A DNA stretch of 7,942 nucleotides from Ruminococcaceae bacterium UBA5891 (lineage in GTDB: Bacteria > Bacillota > Clostridia > Oscillospirales > Acutalibacteraceae), in contig DJET01000063.1 in NCBI GenBank assembly GCA_002431945.1, positions 1 to 7,942 on the forward strand, given 5' to 3'. A program made the translations under genes and the position numbers. Positions 1 through 6,243 of this stretch are shown in pieces. Position 1 is the first letter of the stretch. Each line of letters begins with the position of its first letter. A model generated the notes under the pieces. The model saw only the letters and a list, made by a program, of their open reading frames with translations, ran no database searches and was not told the DNA's origin.

Positions 1-20
1 GGGTTTTTCGACAGACTGCG

Positions 21-39
21 GCACGGTATTAAACCGTGC
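21..39. repeat. 7-bp inverted repeat downstream of the SIS gene
   Basis: gcacggt (21-27) and accgtgc (33-39) can pair across a five-base loop; on the minus strand GCG and CGC can extend the stem past a three-base bulge. It lies 21 bases after the stop of the SIS gene and could end the region B transcript, but the following minus-strand bases (CGCAGTCTGTCGAAAAACCC) are not U-rich. On the plus strand it is followed by a T-rich stretch, so a plus-direction terminator is also possible. Confidence 0.4.
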
Positions 40-60
40 TTACGCCTTTATTTATAGAGT

Positions 61-714
61 TTAATGCTTCAAGCTATCAGCCGCACAACGGGTATAAAAA
101 ATCTCCTCTTCCACCCTTGCGCAAAGGTAATGGTATACGGGCAGGTGTAATTCCTGCAACTTAAAGGTCTCGGTTTCGGGTACGCATACGCATATATCGC
201 ATATACTTTTAAGTTTTCCGCCCGCTTTGCCTGTAAGTCCTATTGTTTTAATACCAAGTGCCTTAGCGGTAAGCGCCGCGGCGACTACATTCTTTGAATT
301 ACCCGATGTGCTTATGCAAAGTAATACATCGTCCTTTTTTCCAAGCCCCATTAAGCACTGTGCGAAAACAAGCTCCGGTTCAACGTCGTTGCAAAACGCG
401 GTGTTAAGCGCAGTAAATGAGGGTAGAGCTATTGCAGGAACCGCCCTTTGCAAAAGCGAAAGATACTTTTCCTCTATTTCGGGGCAGTTTGCTTTCATTT
501 CTGCCTTTTGTTCTTCGCTTAGCGGTCTTTTGCTTAAAAAGCCCTTCATAAGCTCGCCTGCTATATGCTCGCAGTCCGCACAGCTGCCGCCGTTGCCGCA
601 CATAAGCAGCTTATTCCCGTTTTTAAAGGCTGTTATAAGCGCCTTTTCGGCTTTCAAAATATCCTCCCTCGTGCTTTCAAGGCAAGGGTATCTTTTTAAT
701 AATTCGTTTAACAT
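61..714 (-). CDS. gmhA: GmhA-type SIS-domain phosphosugar isomerase (phosphoheptose isomerase-like)
   Basis: This 217-residue SIS-domain protein most resembles GmhA, which converts D-sedoheptulose 7-phosphate to D-glycero-D-manno-heptose 7-phosphate. It has CGNGGSCADCEH (39-50) and the phosphate-binding STSGNSKN (135-142). Metal ligands known in Burkholderia GmhA match by spacing: His50 and Glu54 (four apart), then Gln187 and His195 (eight apart). It is longer than the roughly 192-residue E. coli enzyme because of a charged insertion around residues 60-90. The ATG at 714 lies ten bases after the esterase stop, with GGAG overlapping that stop. No other heptose-pathway gene is in the window, and several SIS proteins of this type are only generically annotated, so another ketose- or aldose-phosphate substrate is possible. 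It is the last gene visible in region B. Confidence 0.87.
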   Translation of the reverse strand: MLNELLKRYPCLESTREDILKAEKALITAFKNGNKLLMCGNGGSCADCEHIAGELMKGFLSKRPLSEEQKAEMKANCPEIEEKYLSLLQRAVPAIALPSFTALNTAFCNDVEPELVFAQCLMGLGKKDDVLLCISTSGNSKNVVAAALTAKALGIKTIGLTGKAGGKLKSICDICVCVPETETFKLQELHLPVYHYLCARVEEEIFYTRCAADSLKH

Positions 715-724
715 TATGTACTCC

Positions 725-1402
725 CTAAAACAGTTCTTCTAAAAATTCCGGAATATAATCAAAGCGTTCTCTTCTTTGGCTTAACAGCCAATTTGTTATA
801 TTACCCTCCTCGTATACCTTTTCGATAGCGTCATTGTGTCCGTATCCGTAAAGAATGTTAAGCTCAGCATTACAGCCTTTGCTCTTTAAGGAATTATACA
901 GCATCAACGAGTTTTCTATCGGCACGATATTGTCATTATCCCCGTGATACAGCATTACGGGCGTATCTGAAAGATTACTGCTTCTCCATGACATTCCTCC
1001 GCCCGAAACCGCGGCTATTCCGGCAAAACAGTTTCTGTATGTCATTCCCGTCATAACGGCGCCGAAGCCGCCCATACTTGAGCCTGTCAATACTATTCTG
1101 TCCCTTTTTATGCCGTATTCCGACACAGCTGCGTCTATCGTATTTTTAAGCCTTTCAACAACATTATCCCAAACGGCGTTTGCCGGACATTGCGGACACA
1201 AAACAACCGCATTATACTCTCTGCCGTTTTCTATAAGTCTCGGTATTGCGTGCCGGCTAAGGTGGTCAAGGTTGTTTCCGCGTTCCCCCGCGCCGTGAAG
1301 ATAGATAAGGAGCGGCAGCTCAGAAGCATTCCCGTTTTCAGGTATATAGACTATATTGTTTAAGCCGTTGCCGTCATTGCCCGAATTGTTTTTTCTTATC
1401 AT
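725..1402 (-). CDS. Alpha/beta-hydrolase esterase (COG4099-like)
   Basis: This 225-residue protein has the compact alpha/beta-hydrolase fold of small esterases often labelled phospholipase, predicted peptidase or dienelactone hydrolase-like. The oxyanion region is YLHGAGERG (34-42), the nucleophile is Ser109 in GSSMGG, the acid is Asp157 in HGDNDNIVP, and the base is His189 in GYGHND, so the triad is complete. There is no signal peptide, so it acts in the cytoplasm. The ATG at 1402 has GGTGG directly after the ROK stop codon. Its own stop TAG runs into the GGGAG that serves the next gene. Such tight coupling with a sugar kinase and a sugar-phosphate isomerase suggests removal of an ester group, such as acetyl or acyl, from an imported sugar. 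That role is inference. Confidence 0.88.
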   Translation of the reverse strand: MIRKNNSGNDGNGLNNIVYIPENGNASELPLLIYLHGAGERGNNLDHLSRHAIPRLIENGREYNAVVLCPQCPANAVWDNVVERLKNTIDAAVSEYGIKRDRIVLTGSSMGGFGAVMTGMTYRNCFAGIAAVSGGGMSWRSSNLSDTPVMLYHGDNDNIVPIENSLMLYNSLKSKGCNAELNILYGYGHNDAIEKVYEEGNITNWLLSQRRERFDYIPEFLEELF

Positions 1403-1413
1403 TTGCGTTCCAC

Positions 1414-2361
1414 CTACAGCAATGCGGCAGCTATTGCCGCATAGTCGCCTATTCTCTCGCCTAAAGCGGCAGGTACTATCTTACAGCACTTAGAAGACTG
1501 CGGCAGCGCCTCTTTGTTTATTACCCCTTCCATACCCTCGCGCAATAAGTCTTCGGAGCGTGCGAATATACTGCCTATAACTATTCTTTCGGGGTTTAGT
1601 ATATCTATAAGCACAGAAAGCCCCTTTCCTAGCTGCTCACCGCATATGCGGTATACCTCTTTTGCGGTCTCGTCGCCCTTATATGCGGCGTCGGCAACCG
1701 TTTTTGCCGTAACGTCCGCTGCGGTCATACCCTTTTTAAAATACAGCGGATATACGCCCGTCTGCGCTTTTTCGAGCGCCTTTATGTAGCCCAGCTGAGC
1801 CAAACCGCCGCCGCTGCAAAACCCTTCAAACGAGCCTGCCTTTCCGTAGCCTACAGGTCCGAAATTTTCAAGGCGGATATGCCCTATTTCGCCTGCGTTT
1901 CCATTTGTTCCGGAATACAGCCTGCCGTTTAATATCAGCCCTGCGCCAAGCCCCGTGCCGAAGGTAAGAAAAATCATATTTTTTGTTCCCTTACCAGCGC
2001 CGAATTTCCATTCCGCGGCGGCGCAGGCGTCCGCGTCGTTCATAAGTTTTGCGGGCGCTTTATAATGCTTTTCTAAAATATCCGTAATCCTTACATTATC
2101 CCAGCCGGGAAGGTTCGGCGGGCTTTCAATTGTTCCTGTAACGGAATTAAGCGGTCCGCCGCAGGATATTCCTATTTTTTCCGCCGTTTCACCGTCCAAC
2201 ATTTCGTCGGCAAGCAAAATAAGGCTTTCAATCATTTCTTCGGGTGTGATATCCAGCCGTGTGGGTATTTTCCTTTTATCAAGCAGCTTTATATTTTCGC
2301 CGTCTGCTTTCGCTTTTATTACCGCGCACTTTGTGCCGCCTATATCTATACCTAAGATCAT
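1414..2361 (-). CDS. ROK-family sugar kinase lacking the canonical zinc cysteines
   Basis: This 315-residue protein is a ROK kinase with no N-terminal DNA-binding domain, so it is an enzyme rather than a NagC/XylR-type repressor. It shows the ATP-binding DIGGTK (6-11), SCGGPL (66-71), the catalytic NDADA with Asp109, FGTGLGAGLI (134-143), and the sugar-contacting EIGH (158-161). The usual zinc motif CxCGxxGCxE should follow, but here it reads VGYGKAGSFE (170-179), with all three cysteines replaced while the glycines and final glutamate remain. A GFCSGGGLAQL segment follows (180-190). The ATG at 2361 has AAGGG six bases upstream. The esterase begins 11 bases after its stop, and its ribosome binding site directly abuts that stop codon. 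Likely substrates are a hexose or an amino or acylated sugar; sequence alone does not decide. Confidence 0.9.
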   Translation of the reverse strand: MILGIDIGGTKCAVIKAKADGENIKLLDKRKIPTRLDITPEEMIESLILLADEMLDGETAEKIGISCGGPLNSVTGTIESPPNLPGWDNVRITDILEKHYKAPAKLMNDADACAAAEWKFGAGKGTKNMIFLTFGTGLGAGLILNGRLYSGTNGNAGEIGHIRLENFGPVGYGKAGSFEGFCSGGGLAQLGYIKALEKAQTGVYPLYFKKGMTAADVTAKTVADAAYKGDETAKEVYRICGEQLGKGLSVLIDILNPERIVIGSIFARSEDLLREGMEGVINKEALPQSSKCCKIVPAALGERIGDYAAIAAALL

Positions 2362-2419
2362 CTTTTTCCCTTTCCGTTCTTTGGGCTGTTACGCTTTTGC
2401 CGAAGGCCTGTAAGCAAAA

Positions 2420-3274
2420 TCAGTTTTGTGCTGTACGGCTGAATACTTCACTTGATTTATATATTACAAAAAAGCAATCCGGAAATTCCTTTTTAATATA
2501 TTCTTCTACCTTTTTAACCTCTTTATAATTCATTATTGTAATTATAAGCTTTTTATCTTCCCTGCTGTAAGCTCCCTTGCAGTCAACTATTGTTGCGCCG
2601 CAGCCGAGAATATTATTGATATATTTTGTGATTTCTTCCTCATGGTCTGTAAATATATGCAAGCATTTTTTCATTTTCATATTTTCCAAAACAGAATCAA
2701 TTATCAGTGTTTTCAATAATAATCCGAACAATGAGCATAGACCTGTTTTTACGCCGAAAATTGCAAATGAAAACAATACGATAAATATACAGCAAATGAA
2801 AACCGCAGCGCCGGGCTTTATATTTGTGTACTTTTTAATAATCAGCGCAACAACATCCATTCCGCCCGAACTTGCGTCTTCATTGAACAACAGGGAGGTT
2901 CCTACTCCTACAAGTAAAACCGCATATAATAATTCCATCAGCTTCATATCTGTCAGAGGTTTTTTAAGCGGTTTAAAATACTCAAAAATAAATAAAAAAA
3001 CATTCATAAGAACACTTGAATAAACAGTTTTTATTGCAAAGCTTCTGCCGAGAAACAAAAAACCGATAATTAAACATATTGTATTAAATATAAATGCCGC
3101 TGTCGACTGTGATATTATCGGAAATACCGCGTTTATCAATACCGATACCCCGCTGCTTCCCTCAAACGCAAATCCGTTCGGAAAGCAAAAAAAATACGTT
3201 TCAATTGAAATCAATAATACTCCGAACGTAACTGTTAAATAACTTTTCAGTTCTTTCAATAACATAAAAACCAT
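2420..3274 (-). CDS. YitT-family membrane protein (DUF161 plus C-terminal DUF2179)
   Basis: This 284-residue integral membrane protein has the YitT layout: roughly six hydrophobic segments (about 11-31, 48-73, 82-100, 113-130, 155-175 and 178-195), followed by a soluble domain (about 205-277) with the DUF2179 pattern LGCGATIVDCKGAYSRED...LIITIMNYKEVKKVEEYI. The first hydrophobic segment carries the typical YFFCFPNGF, and SSGGMDVVALIIKKYT (135-150) matches the family core. The function of the family is not established; transport or regulation has been proposed. The true start is probably the ATG at 3265 (Met4), because AGGG lies ten bases before it but only one base before the ATG at 3274, and relatives begin near LLKELKSYL. 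It is preceded by a predicted promoter and structured leader, and the ROK gene follows after 58 bases. Confidence 0.9.
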   Translation of the reverse strand: MVFMLLKELKSYLTVTFGVLLISIETYFFCFPNGFAFEGSSGVSVLINAVFPIISQSTAAFIFNTICLIIGFLFLGRSFAIKTVYSSVLMNVFLFIFEYFKPLKKPLTDMKLMELLYAVLLVGVGTSLLFNEDASSGGMDVVALIIKKYTNIKPGAAVFICCIFIVLFSFAIFGVKTGLCSLFGLLLKTLIIDSVLENMKMKKCLHIFTDHEEEITKYINNILGCGATIVDCKGAYSREDKKLIITIMNYKEVKKVEEYIKKEFPDCFFVIYKSSEVFSRTAQN

Positions 3275-3275
3275 A

Positions 3276-3279
3276 CCCT
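3276..3279 (-). promoter_or_regulatory. Ribosome binding site that favours the downstream YitT start
   Basis: AGGG on the minus strand is one base from the ATG at 3274, which is too close, and ten bases from the ATG at 3265. This favours the start at 3265. The site sits seven bases after the UUUU tract of the leader, so leader folding could affect both transcription and translation. Confidence 0.5.
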
Positions 3280-3286
3280 ATATTCT

Positions 3287-3308
3287 AAAACCCGTGCTTT
3301 AGCGGGCC
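3287..3308 (-). terminator. Weak terminator-like hairpin 3 with UUUU, possible attenuator
   Basis: On the minus strand GGCCCG pairs with CGGGUU (four G-C and two G-U pairs, eight-base loop) and runs into UUUU. A competing stem CUAAA/UUUAG overlaps it. The stem is short, so strong termination is unlikely on its own, but its position just before the ribosome binding site fits an attenuator or a translational switch. Confidence 0.3.
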
Positions 3309-3310
3309 TT

Positions 3311-3341
3311 AATTCAACACTTCTGCTTTCGGTGTTAAATT
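3311..3341 (-). ncRNA. Leader hairpin 2 (10-bp stem)
   Basis: On the minus strand AAUUUAACAC pairs with GUGUUGAAUU (one G-U pair) around an 11-base loop. It is the middle of three hairpins between the predicted promoter and the YitT start. I do not recognise a known riboswitch consensus. Confidence 0.45.
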
Positions 3342-3355
3342 CTTTTGTTGCTTTT

Positions 3356-3398
3356 ACGGCTTAGGCTGATGAGCTCAACTCCCGTCAGCCTAAGCCGT
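3356..3398. repeat. Perfect 14-bp inverted repeat (leader hairpin 1)
   Basis: The arms acggcttaggctga (3356-3369) and tcagcctaagccgt (3385-3398) are perfect reverse complements around a 15-base loop that itself contains the palindrome tgagctca. On the minus strand the stem is followed by AAAAGCAAC, not by a U-run, so it is not an ordinary intrinsic terminator for the sialidase-like gene. It lies immediately after the predicted promoter and may cap the 5' end of the YitT mRNA or be part of a regulatory RNA. Confidence 0.85.
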
Positions 3399-3402
3399 CA
3401 GC

Positions 3403-3431
3403 ATTATAAAACTGCAATCAGTCTTTTTTAA
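3403..3431 (-). promoter_or_regulatory. Predicted sigma-A-type promoter for the YitT group
   Basis: Reading the minus strand, TTAAAA (3431-3426, four of six matches to TTGACA) and a perfect TATAAT (3408-3403) are separated by exactly 17 bases. The -35 element lies in the last codons of the sialidase-like gene. The expected transcription start is near 3396, so the transcript would open almost exactly with the strong hairpin at 3398-3356. This supports region B being a separate transcription unit. It is a pattern match only. Confidence 0.5.
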
Positions 3432-4536
3432 TGCGCACTACCCAAATAGAGTTATCACTGCCGTATTTATCGCATCCTGCGGGCTGCATCCACTCTGCAA
3501 CGGTAAGCACTGCCTCATTAGGAGAAATATCGGTAACCGAAAAGTTTCCGAGCCTTGCGCCTAACTCCGGCACAAGAATAATTTCCTCATTTCGAACAAG
3601 ACACCCGCGTTTATCATCAAAGCGAGTCATATAAAGCGGCGCGCGATTGCGGAACACATGATCGTTAAGTCCGTTCGGTCTGGTGTATATCAAATAAAGC
3701 GCGTCACCGAACCGAACCCACCTTTGCATCGTTCGGTAGCTTCCTATCGGCTCGCCGTTTTCCCATACCCACGGTTTTGGCTCTGAAAACGATAATCCGT
3801 CTTCGCTTTCGGCAAAATAGCCCTTAAATTCATTTCTGAGCGTAATATAATATTTACCGTTCAGCTGTGCTACCGACGGTTCAAGAAATCCGGGCTGAGG
3901 CGAATCGGGAACACTTTCGCCTGATATGGGAATTCCCGAACTGACGAGCTTTAAACCGCCGTCTTCAAGAATATACCGCGCCGTAACCGTTGAACGGTAA
4001 GGGTGCGTCTGATTTTCCTTAACTGTGTAAAATGAAAGCAGCATTTCCCCGTTATCATACTCAATAATCTGACCGAAGGGACAAGCGGAAGGACAATCAA
4101 ACGGAAGCGGAATTTTTTTAAATCCGCCTGTAATATCCCCCTTTTCGGGATCGAAGAGCGCCACATAGGGGGTTGAATATGTTACCTCGCGTCCGAAGCA
4201 TTTTCTGTGCATATCGTTTGCATACTGTTCGCATGAATAGAATTTAAGCCATTTGTTGTAATATTTACTGTAATATGATATGGAAGGAGTAAAATGATTT
4301 CGCACCCCGTCATTGAATATGTCGTGATCGGGAAGCTTTACAGGCTCTGAAAAGGTCCTTGCGCAATCATTGCTGTATGATACATAATCATCATAAAACA
4401 CATCGCTGCCCGCAAGCACAAGCATAGTCCACGAAAGCACACACCGCTTACCGTCGGTCATCATATGCGGATTAACCTTACAAATCTTACCGTCAAATCC
4501 GGGGAAAAATCGTTTACGTTCTAATGTTATAGCCAT
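3418..4536 (-). CDS. Sialidase-superfamily beta-propeller protein, function unknown
   Basis: This 372-residue protein looks like a sialidase-superfamily propeller, the fold of GH33 and several other glycosidase and lyase families. Two Asp-box-like turns are visible: SNDCARTF (55-62, degenerate) and SEDGLSF (244-250), each followed by SEP. Other conserved-looking stretches are FLEPSVAQL (217-225), TLRNEFKGYF (232-241), TMQRWVRFGDALYLIYTR (269-286), PELGARLGNFSVTD (323-336) and EWMQPAGCDKYGSDNS (348-363). Similar proteins, as I recall, are annotated simply as sialidase or exo-alpha-sialidase. There is no signal peptide and the canonical N-terminal RIP motif of GH33 is not evident, so it probably acts in the cytoplasm on an imported oligosaccharide, and true sialidase activity is doubtful. 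The ATG start is firmly set by AGGAGG eight bases upstream. It is the last gene of region A. Fold is likely; activity is unknown. Confidence 0.85.
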   Translation of the reverse strand: MAITLERKRFFPGFDGKICKVNPHMMTDGKRCVLSWTMLVLAGSDVFYDDYVSYSNDCARTFSEPVKLPDHDIFNDGVRNHFTPSISYYSKYYNKWLKFYSCEQYANDMHRKCFGREVTYSTPYVALFDPEKGDITGGFKKIPLPFDCPSACPFGQIIEYDNGEMLLSFYTVKENQTHPYRSTVTARYILEDGGLKLVSSGIPISGESVPDSPQPGFLEPSVAQLNGKYYITLRNEFKGYFAESEDGLSFSEPKPWVWENGEPIGSYRTMQRWVRFGDALYLIYTRPNGLNDHVFRNRAPLYMTRFDDKRGCLVRNEEIILVPELGARLGNFSVTDISPNEAVLTVAEWMQPAGCDKYGSDNSIWVVRIKKD

Positions 4537-4544
4537 TTTGCAAT

Positions 4545-4550
4545 CCTCCT
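4545..4550 (-). promoter_or_regulatory. Perfect ribosome binding site AGGAGG
   Basis: The minus strand reads AGGAGG eight bases before the ATG at 4536. It fixes the start of the sialidase-like gene and is the strongest such site in the window, suggesting efficient translation of the last gene of region A. Confidence 0.85.
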
Positions 4551-4597
4551 GAAATTATACAAAGCTGCGTTCGGTATTTTACCGAAACACATTTATA

Positions 4598-5386
4598 CTA
4601 ATCATTTTCCTGCACACTGTGCAGCACCGACAATGTTTTTTGGGCTCCGCTGAGAACATAATCATAATCCGCTCCCGCAGATATCATATTGATACCGAGA
4701 TTGTTCCAGTGTTTAATAATATCCGGACTTGAAGAGCCGGTGGAAACACCTACGGATTTTCCGTGTTTCTTTAACACCTTTATAACATGCTTTATCATAT
4801 CGGTGGTATCGGTATCGTAAGGCCTGCCAAGCTGATTTATTGAACCGGAAAGGTCGTACGGACCGAAAATTATACCGTCTAAATACGGATGCGAAGCTAT
4901 TTGCTCGATTTCCTTAACGGCACTGATATGCTCAATTTGAACAAATCTGCATACCTTATTGATGTGTCCTTCACCTATGTATGTTTCCACATCGTCAAGC
5001 CCGTAACGAATGGCTCGCTGCGGTCCGAAGCCTCGCTGACCGTACGGAGGATAAAGGGTATAGCTTAGCATTTCCTCCATTTCGGCGGCATTATGTATCA
5101 TAGGAAAAATTATACCGTCTACGCCGATTTCCATCATTCGCTTTGTCACCGTAAGGTCATGCTGTGGAACACGCACAATAATAGGCGTTCCGGTTGCACG
5201 TGCGGCATTTGCATGTATAAACACATCCTTTTCGGAAAGAAAGCTGTGCTCCATATCCACCCAAATAAAATCATAACCCAGATTGCCTATTATTTCACAA
5301 GATGACGGATCTGCCATAGAGACATGTGTTCCGCAAATTTTTTCGCAGGCTTTTACTTTTTCTTTTAACGTTTTCACTGTAATCAC
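4598..5386 (-). CDS. HpcH/HpaI-family aldolase (2-keto-3-deoxy-sugar-acid type)
   Basis: This 262-residue TIM-barrel protein belongs to the metal-dependent class II pyruvate aldolases (HpcH/HpaI, GarL, YfaU). These cleave 2-keto-3-deoxy or related acids to pyruvate and an aldehyde. The active-site residues expected from GarL and HpcH are all in place: His47 in WVDMEHSF, Arg72 in IVRVP, Gln150 and Glu152 in FVQIEH, and Asp178 in FGPYDLSG. YPPYGQRGFGP (112-122) is the usual substrate-loop signature. The start is GTG, not ATG; a second in-frame GTG three codons later (5377) would give a start like MKTLKEK, and neither has a strong ribosome binding site. The sialidase-like gene begins 61 bases downstream. 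The substrate cannot be told from sequence: 2-keto-3-deoxy-L-rhamnonate, a deoxy-glucarate or a deoxy-pentonate are all possible. An aldolase of this type is not needed for the kinase-AraD route, so a second branch or a mixed substrate is implied. Confidence 0.9.
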   Translation of the reverse strand: MITVKTLKEKVKACEKICGTHVSMADPSSCEIIGNLGYDFIWVDMEHSFLSEKDVFIHANAARATGTPIIVRVPQHDLTVTKRMMEIGVDGIIFPMIHNAAEMEEMLSYTLYPPYGQRGFGPQRAIRYGLDDVETYIGEGHINKVCRFVQIEHISAVKEIEQIASHPYLDGIIFGPYDLSGSINQLGRPYDTDTTDMIKHVIKVLKKHGKSVGVSTGSSSPDIIKHWNNLGINMISAGADYDYVLSGAQKTLSVLHSVQEND

Positions 5387-5427
5387 ACTCGTTTACTATA
5401 ATTTTTTTATAAAATATAATTGTCTTA

Positions 5428-6123
5428 TCAATGCTCCTGTCCGTAATATGCGCTCGCACCGTGCTTTCGCAAATAGTGCCTGTCCAGTAATTCCCGTTGC
5501 ATCGGCACAACAGAGGGCGTTATAACCTCGGTATGCCATGCCATAAACGCACATTCCTCTAAAACAACGGCATTTTGAACTGCCTTAACAGCGTCCTCAC
5601 CCCAAGTAAACGGACCGTGCGAATTAACAAGTACAGCCGGAGTATCATAAGGATTTCTGTCCTTAAAAGCTTCAACTATTACATTTCCGGTTTCCGCAGT
5701 ATATTCGCCCGCTATTTCTTCGGCAGTCATTTTACGCGTGCACGGAACCGAGCCGTAAAAATAATCCCCGTGCGTAGTACCGAGAGCCGGAATACAACGT
5801 CCCGACTGAGCGTAAATTGTTGCCCAACAGCTGTGCGTATGCACTATTCCCGCAATACCGCTGAATTTACGGTATAATACAATATGTGTATCCGTGTCGG
5901 ACGACGGGTTTAACCTGCCTTCGATTTTTTTGCCGGTTTCAATTTCAATAAGTACAATGTCGTCAATTGTAAGCTTGTCATATTCAACCCCGGACGGCTT
6001 GATCGCCATAATGCCGCGTTCACGGTCAATACCCGACGCATTGCCCCATGTAAATGTAATTAAATTGTGTTTAGGAAGTAAAAGGTTTGCTTCTAAAACC
6101 TCTTTTTTTAATTCTTCAAGCAT
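5428..6123 (-). CDS. araD: L-ribulose-5-phosphate 4-epimerase
   Basis: This 231-residue class II aldolase-fold enzyme has the same length as E. coli AraD. AraD interconverts L-ribulose 5-phosphate and D-xylulose 5-phosphate by a zinc-dependent retro-aldol and aldol reaction, feeding L-arabinose carbon into the pentose phosphate pathway. Family landmarks are present: the phosphate-binding GNASG (27-31) and KPSG (42-45), Asp76 in NPSSDTDTH, zinc ligands His95 and His97 in VHTHS, THGDYFYG with Asp120, PCTRKMT (127-133), the third zinc ligand His169 in NSHGPF, and a C-terminal LRKHGASAYYGQ with the conserved tyrosine region. Close relatives UlaF and SgbE act in L-ascorbate and L-xylulose pathways, so AraD is the best but not the only reading. 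The ATG at 6123 has GGTG five bases upstream. The preceding kinase is its natural partner; the aldolase gene starts 41 bases after its stop. Confidence 0.93.
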   Translation of the reverse strand: MLEELKKEVLEANLLLPKHNLITFTWGNASGIDRERGIMAIKPSGVEYDKLTIDDIVLIEIETGKKIEGRLNPSSDTDTHIVLYRKFSGIAGIVHTHSCWATIYAQSGRCIPALGTTHGDYFYGSVPCTRKMTAEEIAGEYTAETGNVIVEAFKDRNPYDTPAVLVNSHGPFTWGEDAVKAVQNAVVLEECAFMAWHTEVITPSVVPMQRELLDRHYLRKHGASAYYGQEH

Positions 6124-6243
6124 AATTTCACCATATTTCTTAAAAAGCTCCGACTTATATTATCGGCGTGATTTTTTGTGCCTGCGCGCGCCTATGCTCC
6201 CGCCGAATAAATCAGCTTACGAAAAAGCGGACTCAGCCGACTT
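6124..6243 (-). other. 120-base gap between kinase and araD
   Basis: This is the longest gap inside region A. It contains several short G+C-rich inverted repeats, for example cggcg at 6164-6168 with cgccg at 6201-6205, and a run of A residues, but no open reading frame, convincing promoter or terminator. Confidence 0.3.

Noticed and set aside
227..742. Plus-strand open frame of 171 codons
   Set aside because: It lies antisense to the well-supported SIS gene, has no ribosome binding site or recognisable domain, and its serine-, phenylalanine- and proline-rich composition is typical of a mirror frame.
2577..3023. Plus-strand open frame of 148 codons
   Set aside because: It is antisense to the YitT gene; its isoleucine- and asparagine-rich composition reflects the complementary membrane-protein codons.
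4570..4586. Small hairpin between the aldolase and sialidase-like genes
   Set aside because: The 7-bp stem with a three-base loop has no U-tract and is short enough to be incidental.
4866..5121. 16-bp direct repeat aaaattataccgtcta at 4866-4881 and 5106-5121
   Set aside because: Both copies encode DGIIF on similar barrel strands of the aldolase, exactly 80 codons apart. Shared codons for a repeated motif explain it better than a mobile or regulatory repeat.
5387..5427. A+T-rich gap after araD as a promoter for the aldolase
   Set aside because: TTGATA at the araD stop resembles a -35, but no good -10 occurs at 16-18 bases, so the A+T richness alone is not enough.
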